10,398 bases of DNA, taken from assembly GCA_009774615.1 (NCBI GenBank), contig VSOC01000034.1, positions 1 through 10,398 on the forward strand. Reading direction: 5' to 3'. The position numbers and the translations under genes are program-made. The stretch comes from Lachnospiraceae bacterium. GTDB lineage: Bacteria > Bacillota > Clostridia > Lachnospirales > Lachnospiraceae. Below, one piece after another: positions 1-5,415 of the stretch (positions within the stretch are counted from its first letter, which is position 1; every line of letters begins with the position of its first letter). The notes below the pieces were generated by a model. The model was not told where the DNA came from. It saw only the letters and a list, made by a program, of their open reading frames with translations, and made no database searches.

Positions 1-40
1 TTTCCTCCATCTAATGCGTGCTGCAGCCTGCTAATCTTCC

Positions 41-427
41 CTATTTCATCCGTTCAAACCCTTCCAGAAAAACACACCCGATTCCGTAACAAAGTATATC
101 CTTTAAGTCAAAAACCGATCCCAAAACAACCCTTAAAAAAGTATTATTCCCTACCCCCAATAGCTCCACCAGATGAAAATACTGCAAAACTTCCACACCT
201 GCTGCAAATAAAAAAACATAAAGCGGCAAAAGCCTGACCCCTTGGGGAACCCAGATACGGGCAAAGCAGTAAACCACTACAACCACCAGTACATCTCCCA
301 CATAAGGCCGGATAAACCGATCATGAACATAACACGCAATCACCACTTCCACAGCAAGCCAAAAAACAGTCATTGCCAGATAAAAGCTGCGTTTATTTGT
401 TCTTAGACAATATATCGCTTTACTCAT
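41..427 (-). CDS. DUF2809 family small membrane protein
   Basis: A 128-residue, strongly hydrophobic protein with about four membrane segments (roughly residues 16-32, 43-58, 64-82 and 95-120). The segment order and conserved stretches such as RPYVGDVLVV, LYVFLFAAGVEVLQYF and DLKDILCYGIGC match the DUF2809 family, whose function is unknown. The start is set by a GGAGGAG ribosome binding site 6 nt before ATG 427. It lies 79 nt after the DUF2752 gene on the same strand and is probably co-transcribed with it. Downstream, at the left window edge, the minus strand shows another GGAGG (positions 4-8), which may be the ribosome binding site or first codons of a further operon gene; no terminator is visible in positions 1-40. 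The family call is from sequence resemblance. The membrane topology is inferred from hydrophobicity. Confidence 0.8.
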   Translation of the reverse strand: MSKAIYCLRTNKRSFYLAMTVFWLAVEVVIACYVHDRFIRPYVGDVLVVVVVYCFARIWVPQGVRLLPLYVFLFAAGVEVLQYFHLVELLGVGNNTFLRVVLGSVFDLKDILCYGIGCVFLEGFERMK

Positions 428-506
428 CTATTTCTCCTCCATTCCTATCGCTGAACATTTTTCCGCATCTTATGTCCTCCATCTTTGTATTCCCGTTTAT
501 CTTCAT

Positions 507-884
507 TCATCCCCCCAGCTTCTCCAGCAAATCCACCCCCATTAATAAAAATCCATTCTTCACCACCCAGTTCACCCCGACAATCCACACAGCTGCCAGC
601 ACCCATCTGGCGTACCTTCTCTGAAAACCGTCCCTCACCTTCATATCCTTTAACCCTTTCGCCATCCCCACAGCCAAATACCCCATCTCCACCACCACCG
701 CAATCACTGCATAAAGCACAAAGGGATGATAGCAAAAACTTTTTAAAAACTCCCCGTGAAGCAATGCCCGAACTGCCCTCGTCCCCCCACACCCGGGACA
801 ATAAAGCCCTGTAATGAAATGAAACAGGCAGGGAAACCCCTGCCCAGATTTTATCCAGTCAATCACCCATACGAAATGCGTCAT
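507..884 (-). CDS. DUF2752 family membrane protein
   Basis: A 125-residue protein with the DUF2752 hallmark near residues 27-37 (LYCPGCGGTRA, Cys-Pro-x-Cys-Gly-x-Thr-Arg), followed by a conserved HPF segment and two or three hydrophobic stretches. The paired cysteines could bind a metal or be redox-active, but the family's role is not established. ATG 884 is preceded by GAGGA at 7 nt, so translation starts inside the last codons of lysC and the two genes overlap by 26 nt. That overlap implies translational coupling to aspartate kinase. The C-terminal third is a predicted membrane segment with a short charged tail. An alternative GTG start six codons downstream would remove the overlap only in part and has a poorer ribosome binding site. 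Confidence 0.85.
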   Translation of the reverse strand: MTHFVWVIDWIKSGQGFPCLFHFITGLYCPGCGGTRAVRALLHGEFLKSFCYHPFVLYAVIAVVVEMGYLAVGMAKGLKDMKVRDGFQRRYARWVLAAVWIVGVNWVVKNGFLLMGVDLLEKLGG

Positions 885-1335
885 GTACCGTCCTCACCGC
901 CCTGTTTGCGTCAATCTCATCGATCAGCACCGTAATCCTGATTTCCGACGTTGCAATCATCTTAATATTAATATTCGCCGCATAAAGCGCCTCAAACATC
1001 TTCGCCGCCACGCCGGGGTTGCTGAGCATCCCTGCGCCGACAATGGATATCTTTGCCACATCCTGCTCACAGGTCACATCCTGCGCCGTAATTGCGGCCT
1101 TGTTCTCATTAAGAAGCGTCATCGCCTCCTGCAAGTCCGTCCGTGCCACCGTAAAGGAAATATCCTTCCTGTCCTCGCGTCCCACCGACTGGATAATAAT
1201 ATCCACATTAATATGATTCCTTGCCAGGATATTAAAGATCTTAAAGGCAATTCCCGGCTCGTTCTTTACGCCGATAACGGAAATCCTGGCTGTATTTTTA
1301 TCTGCGGCAACGCCGCTAATTAACATCCGTTCCAC
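859..1335 (-). other. Possible internal start: beta subunit of aspartate kinase
   Basis: Inside lysC, the minus strand carries AAGGAG (positions 1345-1350), then 9 nt, then an in-frame GTG at 1335-1333 (codon 245). Starting here would give a 158-residue protein containing only the two ACT domains, beginning VERMLISGVAADKN. In B. subtilis and C. glutamicum, lysC is known to make such a beta subunit from an internal start at the equivalent place; the corynebacterial beta begins MEEAVLTGVATDK. ATG 1326, three codons on, is a weaker alternative because its spacing from AAGGAG is 18 nt. The site is seen; its use is inferred by homology. Confidence 0.45.
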
Positions 1336-2067
1336 CCTTGCATTCTCCTTTACTACAGTTCCCGGCTCCTCGGTAAGGCTGGAAAGAACCACAAGCTGTA
1401 CGCCGTACTTTTTCGCCATCTCCACGGATCGGTTGTGCAGAACCTTCGCCCCCAAAGAAGCCAGTTCCAGCATTTCATCGTAGGAAACCTCTTTTAATTT
1501 CAGCGCACCGGGAACAACCCTGGGATCTGCGGTATACACCCCGTCCACATCCGTATAAATCTCACAGGCGTCCGCATGAAGGGCAGCCGCCAGGGCTACT
1601 GCCGTCGTATCCGACCCGCCCCTTCCCAGGGTTGTTAAATCCTCATACTTATTCACCCCCTGGAATCCGGTGATAATCACCACCCTGCGGCTGTCCAGTT
1701 CGTGGCGGATTCTCTCGGTATCGATTCTCTTCAGCTTTGCCGCACCGTACACCGAAGTCGTATGCATGGCAACCTGGGCCGCATTCAGCGAAACCGCCGG
1801 AATCCCAAGCACATGAAAGGCCATCGCCATCAGCGCCACCGAAACCTGCTCCCCCGTCGTTAAAAGCATGTCCAGTTCCCGTTTCGGCGGGTTAGGGTCA
1901 ATCTCATGGGCCTTTTCAATCAGCCCGTCCGTGGTCTTTCCCATCGCCGAAAGAACAATAATCAGCTGATTTCCCTCCCGGTAATCCTTTGCACAGCGCT
2001 TGGCTACATGAAAAATCCGTTCCTTATCAGCGACCGAACTGCCGCCAAATTTTTTCACAATTAACAT
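859..2067 (-). CDS. lysC: Aspartate kinase (monofunctional, two ACT domains)
   Basis: Phosphorylates L-aspartate to aspartyl phosphate, the first step toward Lys, Thr, Met and diaminopimelate, in the cytoplasm. The 402 residues match the usual length of Firmicute lysine/threonine-controlled enzymes. The amino-acid kinase domain fills residues 1 to about 230, with KFGGSS at 6-11, GRGGSDTTA at 148-156, the YTDVDGVYTADPR loop from 171, and AKVLHNRS near 207. Two ACT modules follow (about 261-330 and 339-400); these bind the inhibiting amino acid in this family. ATG 2067 lies one base after the hom stop, with GGAGAG just upstream, so the two genes are coupled. An in-frame GTG at codon 245 with its own ribosome binding site could also yield a separate ACT-only beta subunit, as known for B. 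subtilis and Corynebacterium. Which amino acid inhibits this enzyme cannot be read from the sequence. Confidence 0.96.
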   Translation of the reverse strand: MLIVKKFGGSSVADKERIFHVAKRCAKDYREGNQLIIVLSAMGKTTDGLIEKAHEIDPNPPKRELDMLLTTGEQVSVALMAMAFHVLGIPAVSLNAAQVAMHTTSVYGAAKLKRIDTERIRHELDSRRVVIITGFQGVNKYEDLTTLGRGGSDTTAVALAAALHADACEIYTDVDGVYTADPRVVPGALKLKEVSYDEMLELASLGAKVLHNRSVEMAKKYGVQLVVLSSLTEEPGTVVKENARVERMLISGVAADKNTARISVIGVKNEPGIAFKIFNILARNHINVDIIIQSVGREDRKDISFTVARTDLQEAMTLLNENKAAITAQDVTCEQDVAKISIVGAGMLSNPGVAAKMFEALYAANINIKMIATSEIRITVLIDEIDANRAVRTVHDAFRMGD

Positions 2068-2068
2068 C

Positions 2069-3283
2069 TCATCTCTCCGCCCGAATATACTTAACGATAC
2101 CGGAAATCTTCCCGACTGCCTCCAAAAACTCTGCTTCCCTCATCGGCTTGGACAATATCGCAAACTCATCCAGCTTGTCCAATGCCACGATTTCCCTGGG
2201 ACTAAACTCCATGAATTCGCTCATCCTCTCCTCCGGCTGCCCGGAAAGGCGGATAACATAGCGAAATTCATTCATTCCCATCGGTGCCAAGGTTTGCTTC
2301 TTTTCTGTCCAGCCCATCGCCACATTCTGGTGAAGATGCTTTGCCGCGTCAATAATATCCGCCACAACCGCACTTGCCGTAGGCAGCTTTCCTGCCCCGC
2401 TTCCGCTGTACATGGTTACGCCCAGCATATTCCCCTTAACTAAAATCCCGTTAAACACATCATTCACCGTAGAAAGCGGGTGATCCTCCTTCACCATCAG
2501 CGGTGCCACAAAAGCGCTGACGGTTTCCTCCCCGCTCATCCTGGCTGAACCGACCAGCTTCACCGTCATCCCCAGCTTCTTTGCATACTGGAAATCAATA
2601 TCCGAAACCTGGGTAATCCCCTCGGTATAAATCTCTTCATAATTAACCTCGCGCCCTGTCGCCATCGCCGTAAGGATGGCTAACTTTCTGCAGGTATCAT
2701 GCCCTTCCACATCCGCCTCCGGGTTCTGCTCCGCATAGCCCAGGCGCTGTGCCTCCTTTAACGCCGTCTTAAACGACCAGCCCTCCTTATCCATCTTCGT
2801 CAGGATAAAGTTCGTCGTCCCGTTTAAAATTCCGGTAATCTCCTCAACCTTTTCCCCGGTCAGACAGCGGTACAGCGGACGGATAATCGGAATCCCCCCG
2901 CCCACACTGGCCTCAAAGAAGAAATTCACCTGCTTATCCCTGGCAATCGCCAAAAGTTCTGTCCCATACGCTGCCACCAGCGCCTTATTCGAGGTCGCCA
3001 CGTGCTTTCCCGCCAAAAGACAGGCTTTCACAAAAGGATAGGCCGGATTCAGCCCTCCCATACACTCCACGACAATCTCTACCTCGGGGTCCTGTTCAAT
3101 CACCGAAAAATCATGCACCAGCTTATCCTCCACCGGACTCCCCGGAAAATCCCGAAGGTCCAGCACATATTTAAGCGAAACCTCCTGCCCCACCGTATGC
3201 ATAATCGTATCTTTATTCTTCTCCAGCACCTCTGCCACACCAGAACCAATCGTGCCGTATCCCATTACTGCTACCTTTATCAT
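2069..3283 (-). CDS. hom: Homoserine dehydrogenase
   Basis: Reduces aspartate semialdehyde to homoserine with NAD(P)H, the branch point to Thr and Met. The 404 residues include an N-terminal nucleotide-binding fold with GYGTIG at 8-13, the ATSNKALVA segment around K100, NGTTNFIL at 154-161, and the family signature from about 178 to 200 (AQRLGYAEQNPEADVEG, then HD and the catalytic K200). The C-terminal 65 residues (about 340-404) start with an ACT-like strand (RYVIRLSG) but lack the usual Asp-x-Pro-Gly loop. The protein is about 30 residues shorter than the B. subtilis enzyme, so its feedback domain is reduced or divergent. It starts 6 nt after the ACT-regulator stop, with AGGGAG 9 nt before ATG 3283, and is followed at once by lysC. 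Confidence 0.96.
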   Translation of the reverse strand: MIKVAVMGYGTIGSGVAEVLEKNKDTIMHTVGQEVSLKYVLDLRDFPGSPVEDKLVHDFSVIEQDPEVEIVVECMGGLNPAYPFVKACLLAGKHVATSNKALVAAYGTELLAIARDKQVNFFFEASVGGGIPIIRPLYRCLTGEKVEEITGILNGTTNFILTKMDKEGWSFKTALKEAQRLGYAEQNPEADVEGHDTCRKLAILTAMATGREVNYEEIYTEGITQVSDIDFQYAKKLGMTVKLVGSARMSGEETVSAFVAPLMVKEDHPLSTVNDVFNGILVKGNMLGVTMYSGSGAGKLPTASAVVADIIDAAKHLHQNVAMGWTEKKQTLAPMGMNEFRYVIRLSGQPEERMSEFMEFSPREIVALDKLDEFAILSKPMREAEFLEAVGKISGIVKYIRAER

Positions 3284-3289
3284 CTTCGT

Positions 3290-3733
3290 CTACTCCCTGG
3301 CTAATATTTTCACATAATGAATCCCGTCCATCTCTTCCATATCCCCGACCATCTCCGAAACATTCCCCGTATTCGGCCGGACTTCCACGCTTACTGTCAG
3401 CGTAGCCACGCCATTCACCGGGATACTCTGGTGAATCGTCAGAATATTTGCCTTATACACCGCAACCACATGAAGCAAATCCGACAAAAGCCCCTGTTCA
3501 TCGTCCATCTGCACGACTAAAGTGATGGTCTTTCCCTTCGTATTATCATAAAAAGGAAAAATATCATCCTTATACTTATAAAAAGAACTCCGGCTGATGC
3601 CCACCTTATCCGTAGCTTCCTGAACCGTTATCGCCCGCTCAGACTCCAAAAGCCTTTTCGCCTCCACCACCTTAAGGAGCACCTCCGGTACAGCCTTCTG
3701 CTTAACCACAAAATACTTGCTCTTATCCTTCAT
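3290..3733 (-). CDS. UPF0735 ACT-domain protein (B. subtilis PheB-like)
   Basis: A 147-residue protein, the same length as B. subtilis PheB, with an N-terminal helix-turn-helix-like segment (about 35-54, KVGISRSSFYKYKD) and a C-terminal ACT domain (about 70-145, with DDEQGLLSDLL as the ligand-loop region and NILTIHQSIPVNG following). This family is thought to sense amino acids and may regulate transcription, but its targets are not established. ATG 3733 is chosen because GGAGG lies 4 nt upstream and the family normally begins MK-x-K-x-YFVV. A longer reading to 3781 would run through a terminator-like hairpin and is rejected. As first gene before hom and lysC it is a natural candidate to control this pathway, or to serve as a separate sensor for the ACT-reduced Hom; that is inference from position. 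Confidence 0.9.
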   Translation of the reverse strand: MKDKSKYFVVKQKAVPEVLLKVVEAKRLLESERAITVQEATDKVGISRSSFYKYKDDIFPFYDNTKGKTITLVVQMDDEQGLLSDLLHVVAVYKANILTIHQSIPVNGVATLTVSVEVRPNTGNVSEMVGDMEEMDGIHYVKILARE

Positions 3734-3756
3734 TGCTTCCTCCGCCCGTATTTCCG

Positions 3757-3811
3757 CAAAAAAACAGGCACCGCAGAGCATTCACGGATTTCCTGCCTGC
3801 AAGCTGCCTGT
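3757..3811 (-). terminator. Terminator-like hairpin in the hom-operon leader (candidate attenuator)
   Basis: On the minus strand ACAGGCA (3811-3805) can pair with TGCCTGT (3770-3764), and the stem runs directly into seven T (3764-3758). The loop is long and contains a second possible left arm, GCAGGCA (3800-3794). A perfect palindrome, ACAGGCGCCTGT (3863-3852), lies upstream and could compete for the same right arm. The T-run ends only about 24 nt before ATG 3733, too close for a promoter in between. The structure must therefore lie inside the transcript of the ACT-hom-lysC operon if the upstream promoter is used. It could also simply end prfB transcripts. No T-box motif was found. Confidence 0.5.
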
Positions 3812-3897
3812 CAAAGCCAGCCGCAAAACAAAACATCCATTCCCACTCCCCACAGGCGCCTGTCCGTGTCCGAAAAACATCTGTGTTTACATCAAAG

Positions 3898-3926
3898 ATA
3901 TTAACACAGTCAAAGGTTTTTTGCAA
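3898..3926 (-). promoter_or_regulatory. Candidate promoter of the ACT-hom-lysC operon
   Basis: On the minus strand TTGCAA (3926-3921) and TAATAT (3903-3898) are separated by 17 nt, each matching 4 of 6 consensus bases. A 7-bp inverted repeat, CTGTGTT (3881-3887) and AACACAG (3903-3909), spans the -10 region and the expected start site, so it could be an operator. The leader to ATG 3733 would be about 160 nt. The promoter call is by eye and moderate to weak. Confidence 0.35.
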
Positions 3927-4003
3927 CCTTTTTCCACGTCTTTCCAAAGCCTTTCTAAACCTTCATGCTATTCACATACATTCACAATAAGCAGCATCTA
4001 TGA

Positions 4004-5141
4004 TTAATCCATCGCTGCACTGTGCTTATCCGGGCATCCAAGGCTTAACCACTTCAAATAAGCACTGATAAACCCGTCCAGTCCCCCGTCCAGGACATTG
4101 TCCACGTTCCCGCTTTCCTCCCCTGTCCGGTGATCCTTAACCATGGTATAGGGCTGAAGCACATAAGACCGAATCTGGTTCCCCCAGCCAATCTCCTTCA
4201 CATCCCCGCGGATATCCGAAATCTTCTCCGCATTCTCCTGCTGTTTCAAAAGAAGAAGCTTCGTCTTTAACATCTGCATCGCCTTATCCTTATTCTGAAA
4301 CTGCGACCGCTCATTCTGACAGGTCACCACAATTCCCGTCGGCAGATGCGTAATCCGAATTGCCGAGGACGTCTTATTAATATGTTGCCCGCCCGCCCCG
4401 CTCGAACGGTAGGTATCAATCCGCAGGTCATCCATATTAATTTCCACATCCAAATCTTCCTCAATATCCGGCATCACATCACAGGATACAAACGAGGTCT
4501 GGCGCTTCCCCGCCGCATTAAACGGCGAAATCCGCACCAGCCGGTGAACACCTCTCTCCGATTTCAGGTAGCCAAACACATTCTCCCCGTTAATCTGAAT
4601 CGTCACCGACTTAATCCCCGCTTCATCCCCGTCCAGAAAATCCAAAACCTCCGTAGAAAATCCCCGGCTGTCCGCCCACCGGCAATACATCCGATAAAGC
4701 ATACTGCACCAGTCACAGGACTCCGTCCCGCCTGCCCCCGCATTCAGCCGCAGAATCGCATTACAGTGGTCATACTCTCCCGTCAGCAGCGTACTGAGCC
4801 TTAACTTATCCAACTTCTGGGTAAAATCCGAAAGCATCTCCCCAATCTCAGGAATCAGCGAGGCATCATTCTCCTCATACCCCATCTCAATCATCAGCCC
4901 GATATCTTCATACGCCGTTTCCAGTTCCTTAAACCCTTCCACCGTATCCTTTAAATTCTTCGCTTCCTTCATCAGCCGGGTAGACCTCTCCGTATCATTC
5001 CAGAACCCCGGCTCCTCCATACTCCTGTCCAGTTCATCAATCCGTCTTATCTTCCCGTCCAGGTCAAAGTGAATCCCTCACTTCCACTAATGGTTTTTCA
5101 TACGTCAATAACGTCGATTTAAACTGATCCAGTTCAACCAC
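4004..5141 (-). CDS. prfB: Peptide chain release factor 2, with programmed +1 frameshift
   Basis: RF2 recognises UGA and UAA stop codons on the ribosome and triggers peptide release. Reading starts at GTG 5141 (GGTGA just upstream), runs 25 codons (VVELDQFKSTLL...VRDSL), meets in-frame TGA at 5066-5064, and continues in the +1 frame from GAC 5065 (join 5141..5067 with 5065..4004). The full product is 378 residues. In that numbering the stop-codon recognition motif SPF is at 205-207 and the catalytic GGQ at 250-252, the same positions as in E. coli RF2, which supports the start and the frameshift. Residue 246 is Ser, within the usual Ala/Ser range. The C-terminus is about 12 residues longer than in B. 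subtilis. It lies 274 nt after secA with no clear own promoter; the AT-rich leader at 5142-5230 is the likeliest place for one. Confidence 0.95.
5063..5078 (-). promoter_or_regulatory. prfB autoregulatory +1 frameshift site
   Basis: On the minus strand, in the upstream reading frame, the codons are AGG GAT TCA CTT TGA followed by C. This is the classic arrangement: an internal Shine-Dalgarno-like AGGGA, a slippery CTT at 5069-5067, and a poorly terminating TGA-C. When RF2 is scarce, the ribosome slips from CTT to TTT and goes on in the RF2 frame. When RF2 is plentiful, it terminates after 25 residues. The TGA is codon 26, as in E. coli. The AGG triplet sits in the same register as in the E. 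coli site. Confidence 0.93.
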
Positions 5142-5240
5142 AAGCTTCACCTTCTTTCTTAATTTACTATCTGATTTGTATTAATTTTTATCATTTAACA
5201 AAACCTTTAAATCGCTCAAACTTCCTGTCCACCCAGCGAA

Positions 5241-5367
5241 GGGGATGCCATGTTCCGTGAGGAATCCCCTAAAGAACGCCGGCGCTTAACGAGGTCTTTC
5301 ACGAGTTTAGCGTCCGCTGCGTTCGATGCGGAGCGAAAGCGCGGTTCCGATGGAACATGGCATCCCC
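5241..5367. repeat. Structured inverted-repeat element between secA and prfB
   Basis: GGGGATGCCATGTTCC (5241-5256) is perfectly inverted at 5352-5367, enclosing 95 nt. Inside are further pairings: GAAC/GTTC (5274-5277, 5344-5347), GCGCTT/AAGCGC (5282-5287, 5337-5342), a smaller hairpin TCCGC/GCGGA (5313-5317, 5328-5332), and an alternative partner for the left arm, GGAATCCCC at 5261-5269. The element is GC-rich between AT-rich flanks, has no T-run in either direction, and holds no convincing reading frame. It may be a miniature mobile or REP-like repeat, or an RNA structure in the secA-prfB transcript. Copy number in the genome cannot be judged from this window. Confidence 0.65.
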
Positions 5368-5415
5368 GCAGCGGAAAAGCATGTCAATCTATTCCAACCA
5401 GCATAGACGCCCCTT

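Noticed and set aside
485..814. Pro/Ser-rich plus-strand frames opposite the DUF2752 gene
   Set aside because: Antisense to a gene with a clear family motif; the Pro/Ser richness reflects the pyrimidine-rich strand.
3734..3781. Longer N-terminus for the UPF0735 protein
   Set aside because: The extension reads through the terminator-like hairpin and has no family similarity; the start at 3733 has an ideal ribosome binding site.
3734..3890. T-box or lysine riboswitch in the hom-operon leader
   Set aside because: No T-box sequence (GGTGGNACCGCG-like) and no recognisable L-box core; the leader is also shorter than usual for both.
3723..3947. 74-codon minus-strand frame in the hom-operon leader as a leader peptide
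   Set aside because: Its start lies upstream of the candidate promoter, it overlaps the start of the next gene, and it is not enriched in Thr, Met or Lys.
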